A DNA stretch of 64,000 nucleotides. It comes from Oscillospiraceae bacterium (GTDB taxonomy: Bacteria > Bacillota_A > Clostridia > Oscillospirales > CAG-272). Shown piece by piece: positions 8,737 to 16,774 of the stretch; within the stretch, counting starts at the first letter, position 1, and each line of letters begins with the position of its first letter. The notes below the pieces were generated by a model, which made no database searches, had not been told where the DNA came from, and was given only the letters and a program-made list of their open reading frames with translations. The DNA is taken from NCBI GenBank assembly GCA_015063445.1, contig SVUD01000002.1, positions 20,525-84,524 on the forward strand, read 5' to 3'. The translations under genes and the position numbers were made by a program.

Positions 8737-11513
8737 TGAAAAATAAAAGAAATTTTAGTAACCTTATTTGTATTACATTGGCAATTTTGTTGATTTTATG
8801 TGTATTTCCTGTTTTCAACACAAGAGTCGTCGCGAAAGAAAGCAGCTATTATTCTACTTTAAGAGACAACCTAACTAATAAAAACAATTCTGCATGCGGA
8901 GACGGAGATTACATCTCATTTTATCCAAGTAAAATTCATTTTTCCAACAATGAAAGTATAACGGTAAGTTATTACGCAAATTCAGACAGTTATATAACCG
9001 ACGTTGATTATACAATTGATGGTTTTGAGGTAATATCTACAGTCATCTCTCCCGATGATTTAAAGCTTATAACCTTTGAGCTTATCTGCATTTCAAATTC
9101 TCAGGATTATAACATGCTAATCGACATAACATTATCTTCCGGAGAAGTATTAACATCATCCCTCTATGCGATAAAAAACGAGTGCGGTGTATTTATCAGC
9201 CCATTCTCCGTAGACGCTGCCCGTCAGGAGTATTTTACATACGCAATAAATTCAGGCTTAATGACACAAGAAGAATATGAAAAAATTTGGGCCGAAATAA
9301 GCAGAGAAGGTATGATTATAAATAAAATTTCATCTAATAACATGTCGGAAATTTCTTCTTCAGACATTGGAGCAAATTCAACATTTTCTGCAACATCGGA
9401 AGAATGTTCCATTTTTGGATTGTTATTATGGGAAGATGATTTTGGACTAAAACACCCGCTACGAAATATCATGATTGAAATTTATGATAAAGAACCTATT
9501 GGTTCTGATCTTTTAGGAATTACTTATACCGATAATTCAGGTTTTTTCAATTATGACTTTAAAAACCCTGATAATTGGATCGAGTTGGAAAACGGTGGAT
9601 ATGATATCTTTATTCGTGTGTATCCGGGTGATTCAAATGCTATGGTTACCATGGGAACAAGCGATAATCTGTATTATTGCGAGTCCGAGGTAGTAGAAAA
9701 TTTTCCGGATGGAGATATGATTTACGTTGGTTACGTAGCCCCCTGTGATACTGATTTGGGAAGAGCTTTTCAAATTTCGCAAGCAATAATTACGGCTCGT
9801 GATTACGCTAAACAAATGATGGGAAGAACCCCGTCAAACGTTACGGTACGTTATCCTTACGATAATCCAGAATATGTGCATGAATGCTTTTATGAAAACT
9901 CATACAACCGTATATCAATAACAGGAAAAAATGCTTCTTTGACAGGCTATCCAAACGCATACGCATCTTGGGATATAATTATGCACGAATACGGCCATCA
10001 CGTTCAATATGAATTGGGTATAATTAATGATGGATATGGATTTGAGCATTATTCAAACACCGATAATGCGATTCGTTACGGCAAAGATATCGGAATAAAA
10101 TTAGCGTGGAATGAATCCTGGCCAACGGTGTTTGGAATTATGGCACAGCATTACTATGCTGATTGTTTGACAAACATTTATACTGTTTGTGACACAAACT
10201 ATAAAGCCTACAATGGTGCTAACCACAGCTTAGAATACGATAATGTCGCAAAGGGTGAAGCTTGTGAACAGTCTATTATGTCTGTTTTATGGGATTTGTT
10301 TGATAGCAATAATGATACCAATGATACTATTACGTTAGGTCACGAGAATTGGTGGGCGGTAACTACCGGCAATCAAAGCAAAACATTCTCTGATTTTATA
10401 GATTATTTCTATGATGAATATCCGGAATACATAGATGATATTGGTGCAAATTTATCGTTTTATCATATGGCATCATCGGAGCCATACTTGGTCAATGCCG
10501 GTGTTGTGTCTGTTGATACTCCACCTGAATTTATGTGGTATGCAAGAGGCGGAAGTAACGTTTTTCCTAACGATTCATTCATTCTAATTTTTTACAATAC
10601 GGTCGGTAATGAGGTTTTAAGAATACCCGCTGAATATGAATTTGGACAAGAATACGATTACTATCAAGTGCCCGATCGCTATTGGGAGGAAATTTTAGAT
10701 ATGGTAGGGACTTCTTATTCCGTCGCTATATGTTCGCTTAAACTGACAAGCTCGCCAGCAACGGGCCCTTATATTTCTAAACGTTCAGAAGTTTTCACAA
10801 AACCTATACCGTCCTCCAATGATATAATTACAACTAATATTAACATTGGAGATGACGAGCCATATAAAGAACTTGACATATACCTCTCACAAGGGCAACT
10901 TGCTAAGATTAACATTACCTTTGCATCGCAGGGAACAAGGGTAATACAAACCTTTGGCACTAAGGATACACTGATGTACCTTAAAGATGAAAACGGAAAT
11001 TTATTAGCAATCACGGAAGACGAAGGCTATGAGTATAATTGTTTTTTATCATATGATTTTGAAGCAAATACTTCCTATACCTTAGAAGTAGAATTCTATT
11101 TAGGGTATGAAACAGGTAATTTAAAAATGCTTATAGTATCGTCTTTTTATTATTCTTCTTACGAAGAAATATCTATGGGCGGAGAAGCTCTAAACACGCT
11201 ATCGGGAGCACTTATCGATAACAAGTCTATTATGATACGATACAAATTACCGTATACTCAAACCATAGAAATTACTATACAAGCAGCCTTTCTTGTGGAT
11301 ATATATATCATCGATCCAACGACAACATCAGATATGGTACTACAAAGCTATTTACAGTGGATTGATGTTGTTGATGGCGAAGAAATATACAAAACCTCCG
11401 TCACATTCACCGTATCTCCAAATATTCCTTATCTAATGGTACTTTGTCCAAACGATCCTTTGAATGATTCCGGTAATTTTTCTTTAACGTTAACAAAATT
11501 ATCTTCTCAATAA
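8733..11513 (+). CDS. large secreted protein with HExxH (gluzincin-like) metalloprotease motif
   Basis: A 926-aa exported protein. Residues 1-36 form a signal peptide (basic start, long Leu/Ile core, then Thr-Arg-Val-Val-Ala-Lys). Around residues 225-300 is a segment resembling a carboxypeptidase-regulatory/transthyretin-like beta domain. The centre carries His-Glu-Tyr-Gly-His (H418, E419, H422), followed by Asn-Glu-Ser-Trp at E461, the spacing expected for a zinc gluzincin. The C-terminal third looks all-beta (prepeptidase or Ig-like). It overlaps the upstream lipoprotein gene and is AT-rich relative to neighbours, suggesting acquisition by transfer. Protease activity is inferred from the motif only; I do not recognise a named family. 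Confidence 0.6.
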   Translation: MMKNKRNFSNLICITLAILLILCVFPVFNTRVVAKESSYYSTLRDNLTNKNNSACGDGDYISFYPSKIHFSNNESITVSYYANSDSYITDVDYTIDGFEVISTVISPDDLKLITFELICISNSQDYNMLIDITLSSGEVLTSSLYAIKNECGVFISPFSVDAARQEYFTYAINSGLMTQEEYEKIWAEISREGMIINKISSNNMSEISSSDIGANSTFSATSEECSIFGLLLWEDDFGLKHPLRNIMIEIYDKEPIGSDLLGITYTDNSGFFNYDFKNPDNWIELENGGYDIFIRVYPGDSNAMVTMGTSDNLYYCESEVVENFPDGDMIYVGYVAPCDTDLGRAFQISQAIITARDYAKQMMGRTPSNVTVRYPYDNPEYVHECFYENSYNRISITGKNASLTGYPNAYASWDIIMHEYGHHVQYELGIINDGYGFEHYSNTDNAIRYGKDIGIKLAWNESWPTVFGIMAQHYYADCLTNIYTVCDTNYKAYNGANHSLEYDNVAKGEACEQSIMSVLWDLFDSNNDTNDTITLGHENWWAVTTGNQSKTFSDFIDYFYDEYPEYIDDIGANLSFYHMASSEPYLVNAGVVSVDTPPEFMWYARGGSNVFPNDSFILIFYNTVGNEVLRIPAEYEFGQEYDYYQVPDRYWEEILDMVGTSYSVAICSLKLTSSPATGPYISKRSEVFTKPIPSSNDIITTNINIGDDEPYKELDIYLSQGQLAKINITFASQGTRVIQTFGTKDTLMYLKDENGNLLAITEDEGYEYNCFLSYDFEANTSYTLEVEFYLGYETGNLKMLIVSSFYYSSYEEISMGGEALNTLSGALIDNKSIMIRYKLPYTQTIEITIQAAFLVDIYIIDPTTTSDMVLQSYLQWIDVVDGEEIYKTSVTFTVSPNIPYLMVLCPNDPLNDSGNFSLTLTKLSSQ

Positions 11514-11631
11514 TTCAATTTAGTAATAGTCATTTGCAAACCGATAATTTAAACAAACACTAAATGTGCAGATATCGTCGGTGAGGTTATTTTGAGGATA
11601 TTTTTTCGCTTGCGACCCGAAGGCGTAGTTA

Positions 11632-11790
11632 CCTACGTCGAGTGGGAGCAAACGGGAAAATAGACCAAAATAAACCACCGAGAACCTACGTCGAGTGGGA
11701 GCAAACGGCATAAATAGACCAAAATAAACCACCGAGAACCTACGTCGAGTGGGAGCAAACGGCATAAATAGACCAAAATAAACCACCGAA
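11632..11790. repeat. 54-bp tandem repeat, three copies
   Basis: Units begin at 11632 (53 bp), 11685 (54 bp) and 11739 (about 52 bp). Each opens CCTACGTCGAGTGGGAGCAA and ends with an ATAGACCAAAATAAACC-ACCG core. Copies 2 and 3 are nearly identical; copy 1 has one short indel. The preceding 11593-11631 stretch (GAGGATATTTTTTCGCTTGC...) looks like a diverged neighbour of the element. This is the main content of the 423-bp gap between the secreted protein and recA. The minus strand is open across the array because the unit is a multiple of three, but no ribosome site supports a gene. Confidence 0.85.
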
Positions 11791-11795
11791 AGAGA

Positions 11796-11829
11796 TGTCC
11801 GATTTATTGGACAGGGCATCTTGTATAAT
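11796..11829 (+). promoter_or_regulatory. recA promoter with overlapping inverted repeat
   Basis: A consensus -10 TATAAT sits at 11824-11829, with no good -35 at 17 bp. The inverted repeat TGTCC-N8-GGACA (11796-11800/11809-11813) lies exactly over the -35 position. It is not the classic Gram-positive LexA box (GAAC-N4-GTTC), but its place suggests an operator. About 107 bases separate it from the recA start. Confidence 0.45.
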
Positions 11830-11936
11830 GTAGACGTAAAGCATAGCTTTGCCGTGAAAAACGAGAAAACAGATCACGGCAAAATGACAGGAAAATGCGG
11901 AGCGAACGCTCCTATATCAACGAAAGGAACACTACT

Positions 11937-13034
11937 ATGGCAACTAAAAAGGCAGCTGCGGATAAGGCTCCGGCAAATGACAAGAAGGCGGCTCTCGAAA
12001 CCGTTATGGCGAGAATTGAGAGAGAATGCGGAAGAGGCTCTATTATGCGCCTTGGCGAGAATTCTTCTCTTAACGTTTCGGCGGTTTCAACAGGCTCTCT
12101 CGCGCTCGACTTTGCTCTTGGCGTCGGAGGAATTCCGAGAGGAAGAATAACCGAGATCTTTGGCCCTGAATCATCAGGTAAAACGACTATCGCTCTTCAC
12201 GTTATCGCAGAGGTGCAGAAGCAGGGCGGAACGGCTGCATTCATCGATGCGGAGCATGCGCTTGATCCCGTATACGCAAAGAAGCTTGGCGTTGACATCA
12301 ACGAGCTTCTCGTCTCTCAGCCCGACTGCGGAGAGCAGGCTCTCGGTATAGCCGAAACGCTTGCAAACTCGGGCGCTATTGACATCATAGTTATAGACTC
12401 GGTTGCCGCGCTCGTTCCCCGTCAGGAAATAGAGGGCGATATGGGCGCGTCTCACGTTGGTGTTCAGGCTCGTCTTATGTCTCAGGCTATGAGAAAGCTT
12501 ATGGGTACTATCGCAAAATCGAACACCATAGTTATCTTTACCAACCAGCTTCGTGAGAAGGTTGGCGTTATGTACGGCAACCCCGAGGTTACCCCCGGCG
12601 GCCGCGCGCTCAAATTCTACGCATCGGTACGTATTGACGTTCGCCGCTCAGAGTCTCTTAAAAACGGCTCCGAGGTTATCGGCTCGCACACTAAGTGCAA
12701 GGTCGTTAAAAACAAGGTCGCTCCTCCCTTCAAGGTAGCCGAGTTTGATATTCTTTACGGCTCGGGAATTTCAAAGTCCTCCGAGATAATAGATATGGCT
12801 ATCCAGCTCGATATTATCGAGAAGAGCGGCGCTTGGTTCTACTTTGACGGTGACAGACTCGGTCAGGGTAAGGAGAACGTAAGAAAGCTTATAGAGAGCA
12901 ATTCCGAGCTTATGGATAAGCTCGAGGCTCTCGTTCGTGAAAAGGCAAAGTCCGCGCTTCTTGACGAGGACGGCTCGCTTGAGGGTGAGGACGAGGACGA
13001 TTTCGAGCTTGAGGATTTCGGCGACGAGGTATAA
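11937..13034 (+). CDS. recA: recombinase RecA
   Basis: A 365-aa RecA. The start is ATG 11937 with GAAAGGA ribosome site; the longer open frame upstream has no family similarity. Motifs: Gly-Pro-Glu-Ser-Ser-Gly-Lys-Thr-Thr Walker A near residue 75, the Walker B region [11 protein letters not shown], and the L2-region sequence [16 protein letters not shown]. The C-terminus is acidic (Glu/Asp-rich), as in most RecA proteins. It polymerises on single-stranded DNA for homologous recombination and stimulates LexA cleavage. recX follows one base after the stop. Confidence 0.98.
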   Translation: MATKKAAADKAPANDKKAALETVMARIERECGRGSIMRLGENSSLNVSAVSTGSLALDFALGVGGIPRGRITEIFGPESSGKTTIALHVIAEVQKQGGTAAFIDAEHALDPVYAKKLGVDINELLVSQPDCGEQALGIAETLANSGAIDIIVIDSVAALVPRQEIEGDMGASHVGVQARLMSQAMRKLMGTIAKSNTIVIFTNQLREKVGVMYGNPEVTPGGRALKFYASVRIDVRRSESLKNGSEVIGSHTKCKVVKNKVAPPFKVAEFDILYGSGISKSSEIIDMAIQLDIIEKSGAWFYFDGDRLGQGKENVRKLIESNSELMDKLEALVREKAKSALLDEDGSLEGEDEDDFELEDFGDEV

Positions 13035-13035
13035 A

Positions 13036-13635
13036 GTGACTTGTAAAATTCTTTCTGTCGGAGCGAAGGAGGGAAAAACACCCCTCGTAATAATCACGGC
13101 TCTGAACGGTGAAAAAAAGCAAAAATATACAATAACCGAGGGGACATACCGAGAAATCGGCTGTCCCCTTTCGGGCGAGGAAATAGACGGAGACGCTCTT
13201 TCCACCTTGATAAACGAGGACGAAAAAAGACGCGCGCTCCTAAAATCGCTGAACGTTCTTTCCTATGGCGATAACAACAAAAAGGCGCTCTTTTTGAAGC
13301 TTCTGCGCTCTGGATTTTCAAAAAATGCCGCGGAATACGCAATAACGGAATGCGTAATGCACGGCTACATAGACGAGGCAAGACAGGTCGAAAGACTCGT
13401 TTTGAAGCACACCTCCGAGCTTTTAGGCCCTCACAAAATAAGAGCAAAGCTTATTTCACGTCAATATTCCCCCGCCCTCATAAATAAAACCATTCGAGCC
13501 TTAGAGGAGCGAGGCAAGATAGACTTTAAAAAAAACAAGGAAGCGCTTCTTTCGGAAAAGCTTGGCGCTGACGCAACCTATCAGGATAAAATGAAGCTCC
13601 TGTACAGATACGGATATATAAACGGAGCTGTATGA
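13036..13635 (+). CDS. recX: regulatory protein RecX
   Basis: A 199-aa helical protein that modulates RecA filaments. The start is GTG 13036, one base after the recA stop, with GACGAGG upstream. The middle part shows RecX helical repeats: LNVLSYGDNNKKALFLKLLR, then Ala-Ile-Thr-Glu-Cys-Val-Met-His-Gly-Tyr-Ile-Asp-Glu and a later Gly-Pro-His-Lys-Ile-Arg-Ala-Lys-Leu. Similarity is modest, but the position behind recA makes the call safe. The first ~55 residues resemble the beta-rich N-terminal extension of Gram-positive RecX proteins. Confidence 0.85.
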   Translation: MTCKILSVGAKEGKTPLVIITALNGEKKQKYTITEGTYREIGCPLSGEEIDGDALSTLINEDEKRRALLKSLNVLSYGDNNKKALFLKLLRSGFSKNAAEYAITECVMHGYIDEARQVERLVLKHTSELLGPHKIRAKLISRQYSPALINKTIRALEERGKIDFKKNKEALLSEKLGADATYQDKMKLLYRYGYINGAV

Positions 13636-13783
13636 CAGATAATGATCATAATATGTCGAAAACGCAAAAAAATTTCCGCGGCTGATAATTCAGCCGTGCA
13701 AAAAACCTATGGCGGCCTTTTGCTACTATAATCACCGCAACAGAAATCGACAGTTTTTTGAAAAATTGAAGAAGGAAAAGCAT

Positions 13784-15514
13784 ATGCTAAAAAGATTTAT
13801 AAGCTATTATAAGCCGTACCGTTTGCTTTTTGCGATAGATATGGCGGCGGCAGTCATTATAGCCGCATGCAACCTGGTATACCCCTCGGTTGTAAAAAAC
13901 ATCATAAACAAATTCGTGTTTGACGAAACACCGAAAATGATGCTGATTTTTGCGGGCGTTCTTTTCGGTATTTACGTCATAAAGGCGGCTTGCACCTACG
14001 TGGTAAGCTATCACGGTCACTTAATGGGCATAAAGCTCCAGCGTGATATGAGAGGCGACCTTTTCAAAAAGTATCAATCGCTTTCGACCTCGTTTTACGA
14101 CGAAAACAAAACGGGCGATCTTCTCACTCGCTTGGTCAACGATCTTTTCGAGGTTTCCGAGCTTGCGCACCACGGCCCCGAGAATCTCATTCTTGCGGTG
14201 CTTATGTTTGCGGGTACGTTTTCGATTCTTATAACGATAGACCTCTATCTTACTCTTATCGTTATCGCAATAGTTCCCTTCCTTATTACAGCGACGGTCA
14301 TTTCAAGGCGCGGTATGAAGACCGCAATGAAAAGCTACCGCCGTCAAACCGCGGTTATCAACTCAACTCTTGAAAACTCGCTCTCGGGTATAAGAGAGAC
14401 GAAGTGCTACGCAAGGGAGCACTACGAGATTGAAAAATTCGCCGAAGCAAACGGCCTGCTCGCGCGCTTACGCGGTAAGGCTATGCACTATATGGCGTCG
14501 TATGAGACCGTAATGGCGTTCATCTCCGATTTTCTCTATTTTGTTATAGTTCTCGTTGGCGGACTGTTCTTCTTTAACGGCAGAATAGATGCGGGTGAAT
14601 TTGCGGCATTTATTCTCTATATCGGAATGTTCCTCACGCCTATTCAGAAGATAACCTATCTTTTCGAGCAGTTCCAGGAGGGTATGACGGGCTTCGCAAG
14701 ATTCTCCGAAATAATGGACCTTGAGGAAGAAAACGACAACGGCACGGAAACGCTCACAAGCGTTCGCGGTGATATCGAATTTTCAAACGTTTCGTTCTCT
14801 TACGCCTCCGCTAAGGAAAAGCTCGTTATCTCAAACCTTAACCTTTCGATACCAAGCGGCAAAACGGTTGCTCTCGTCGGTCCCTCGGGCGGCGGAAAAA
14901 CCACCCTTTGCAATCTTATTCCCCGTCTTTACGACGTAGACGAGGGTAAAATAACGGTAGACGGCGCGGATATCCGAGACTTCACAATGAAATCTCTTCG
15001 CTCGTCTATCGGCGTCGTTTCGCAAAACGTATTCCTCTTTGACGGAACAATAAGAGAAAACATTGCGTACGGAAATCCCGACGCAACCGACGAGGAAATA
15101 ATCGCGGCGGCAAAGCGCGCGAACATACACGATTACGTTATGACGCTCGAGAGCGGCTATTCGACCGAGGTTGGCGAAAGAGGAATCAAGCTTTCGGGCG
15201 GACAGCGTCAGCGTGTAGCAATAGCGAGAGTTTTCCTTAAGGATCCTAAAATCCTCATTCTCGACGAGGCAACCAGCGCTCTCGATAACGTGACCGAAAT
15301 GCAGATACAAAAATCCCTCGAGGAGCTTTCCGAGGGACGCACTGTGCTTGTCGTAGCGCACAGACTTTCAACCGTTAAAAACGCGGACAAGATCGTTGTT
15401 ATAGACAATGAAGGCATAATCGAAGAGGGCACTCACTCAGAGCTTGTTGCTCAGGGCGGTGAATACAGTAAGCTTTACCTCGCAAGTCAGCGAAGCCTTA
15501 CTATCGGAGAATAG
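13784..15514 (+). CDS. ABC exporter, fused membrane and ATPase domains
   Basis: A 576-aa half-transporter of the MsbA/LmrA type. The start is ATG 13784 with a GAAGGAAAAG site; the open frame upstream lacks homology. Six predicted membrane helices occupy about residues 15-300. The ATPase domain has Walker A Gly-Pro-Ser-Gly-Gly-Gly-Lys-Thr-Thr, Q-loop VVSQNVFLFDG, signature LSGGQRQR, Walker B ILILDEATSALD and the switch His in VAHRLST. It probably works as a homodimer since no second half-transporter is adjacent. Substrate (lipid, peptide, drug) is unknown. Confidence 0.9.
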   Translation: MLKRFISYYKPYRLLFAIDMAAAVIIAACNLVYPSVVKNIINKFVFDETPKMMLIFAGVLFGIYVIKAACTYVVSYHGHLMGIKLQRDMRGDLFKKYQSLSTSFYDENKTGDLLTRLVNDLFEVSELAHHGPENLILAVLMFAGTFSILITIDLYLTLIVIAIVPFLITATVISRRGMKTAMKSYRRQTAVINSTLENSLSGIRETKCYAREHYEIEKFAEANGLLARLRGKAMHYMASYETVMAFISDFLYFVIVLVGGLFFFNGRIDAGEFAAFILYIGMFLTPIQKITYLFEQFQEGMTGFARFSEIMDLEEENDNGTETLTSVRGDIEFSNVSFSYASAKEKLVISNLNLSIPSGKTVALVGPSGGGKTTLCNLIPRLYDVDEGKITVDGADIRDFTMKSLRSSIGVVSQNVFLFDGTIRENIAYGNPDATDEEIIAAAKRANIHDYVMTLESGYSTEVGERGIKLSGGQRQRVAIARVFLKDPKILILDEATSALDNVTEMQIQKSLEELSEGRTVLVVAHRLSTVKNADKIVVIDNEGIIEEGTHSELVAQGGEYSKLYLASQRSLTIGE

Positions 15515-15563
15515 CTTCAAGCGTGCCTTACACACGTTTCATTTCAGACACATCGGAGAAAAC

Positions 15564-16304
15564 ATGAACACCGAAACACTTAACAATCACAGAATGGGCT
15601 TCAGAGACGGTCTGCCGATAGGTCTCGGATATCTTGCGGTATCATTTACCTTCGGCATTATGGCATCGTCAATGGGATTTTCAATTCCCGAGGCGGTCAT
15701 TATCTCAATGTTCAATCTTACGTCTGCTGGACAGCTTGCGGCTCTGCCGATAATTGCGGGCGGAGGACTTTTTGAGCTTGCCTTGACAGAGCTTCTTATC
15801 AATCTCAGATATTCGCTTATGTCCATTTCCCTTTCCCAAAAATTCGATAAAAAAATCAAAGCTTGCGATAAGCTTTACTTAGCATTTACTCTTACCGATG
15901 AAATGTTTGCTGTGTCGATAGGAAAAAAGCAAACCCTTGGCAAAAAATATCTGCTTTCTCTTTTGCTTTTCCCCTTTCTCGGCTGGGTTCTCGGAACGTT
16001 TCTCGGCGCTCTTGCGGGAGATATTCTTCCTAAAATCGTCACGACGGCTCTCGGCGTGGGACTCTACGCCATGTTTATAGCTATCGTCGTACCCGTGGCA
16101 AAAAAAGAACGCCCGATTCTCATCTGCGTTCTTTTAAGTATAGCTCTTTCGTGTCTTTTCAAATTCGTACCGTACTTAAACTCTGTTCCCGACGGATTCG
16201 TCATAATAATCTCCGCTCTCGTTGTCAGCATAGCGTTAGCTATCATCTTCCCGATAACGAACGAGGACTCGGAGGACAAGCGAGAGGAGGTAATAGAGCT
16301 ATGA
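15564..16304 (+). CDS. azlC: AzlC-type branched-chain amino acid exporter, large subunit
   Basis: A 246-aa polytopic membrane protein with the AzlC opening Gly-Phe-Arg-Asp-Gly-Leu-Pro-Ile-Gly-Leu-Gly-Tyr and the segment Asn-Leu-Arg-Tyr-Ser-Leu-Met-Ser. Partnered with AzlD it exports branched-chain or related amino acids. The start has GGAG about 6 bases upstream. The stop overlaps the azlD start by four bases, the usual azlCD arrangement. Confidence 0.88.
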   Translation: MNTETLNNHRMGFRDGLPIGLGYLAVSFTFGIMASSMGFSIPEAVIISMFNLTSAGQLAALPIIAGGGLFELALTELLINLRYSLMSISLSQKFDKKIKACDKLYLAFTLTDEMFAVSIGKKQTLGKKYLLSLLLFPFLGWVLGTFLGALAGDILPKIVTTALGVGLYAMFIAIVVPVAKKERPILICVLLSIALSCLFKFVPYLNSVPDGFVIIISALVVSIALAIIFPITNEDSEDKREEVIEL

Positions 16305-16624
16305 GCTTAAGCTTTCCTGCCTTTCTCTTATACGTCGGCGTTATGGCTGGAGTGACGTATCTTTTAAGACTGCTCCCAATGCTATTCTTGAAAAAGAAAA
16401 TCACCAACACCTTTATACGCTCGGTGCTTTACTACGTACCCTACTCGGTTCTGACTGTAATGACTATCCCGGCGATTTTCTTCGCGACGCCCCACCTTGC
16501 GACAAGCATTGCGGCGCTCGTTACGGCAGTCGCTCTCGCTTATTTCGGGAAAAGTCTGCTTATAGTCGCCGCGGGAAGCGCCCTATCGGTATTTGTTTTT
16601 GAGCTTATATTTATGCTGATTTGA
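16301..16624 (+). CDS. azlD: AzlD-type amino acid exporter, small subunit
   Basis: A 107-aa membrane protein with about four hydrophobic helices. The start ATG 16301 follows a strong GAGAGGAGG site and overlaps the azlC stop. Typical of AzlD are the early Gly-Val-Thr-Tyr-Leu-Leu-Arg-Leu-Leu-Pro and the later Tyr-Val-Pro-Tyr-Ser-Val-Leu. It completes the two-component exporter. Confidence 0.87.
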   Translation: MSLSFPAFLLYVGVMAGVTYLLRLLPMLFLKKKITNTFIRSVLYYVPYSVLTVMTIPAIFFATPHLATSIAALVTAVALAYFGKSLLIVAAGSALSVFVFELIFMLI

Positions 16625-16693
16625 TCTCGGTTTTAATTACATACGGCGAGTATCGACAAAAACGTTTGTTTCATTTACTTCAAAATGCATAAT

Positions 16694-16743
16694 AAAAACC
16701 TGCTAAAATCTTTGGATTTTTCCATTGATATAGCAGGTTTTTA
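16694..16743. terminator. terminator between convergent azlD and glutamine synthetase
   Basis: Arms AAAACCTGCTA (16696-16706) and TAGCAGGTTTTT (from 16731) flank a 24-base loop. A-run and T-run on either side let it serve both strands. Confidence 0.75.
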
Positions 16744-16774
16744 TTATTTAATACTCATTTTTGAAATCAATTGT

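Noticed and set aside
11520..11819. 99-codon minus-strand frame with repeated 18-aa units
   Set aside because: The frame exists only because the 54-bp tandem repeat is a multiple of three; no start signal or family supports a gene.
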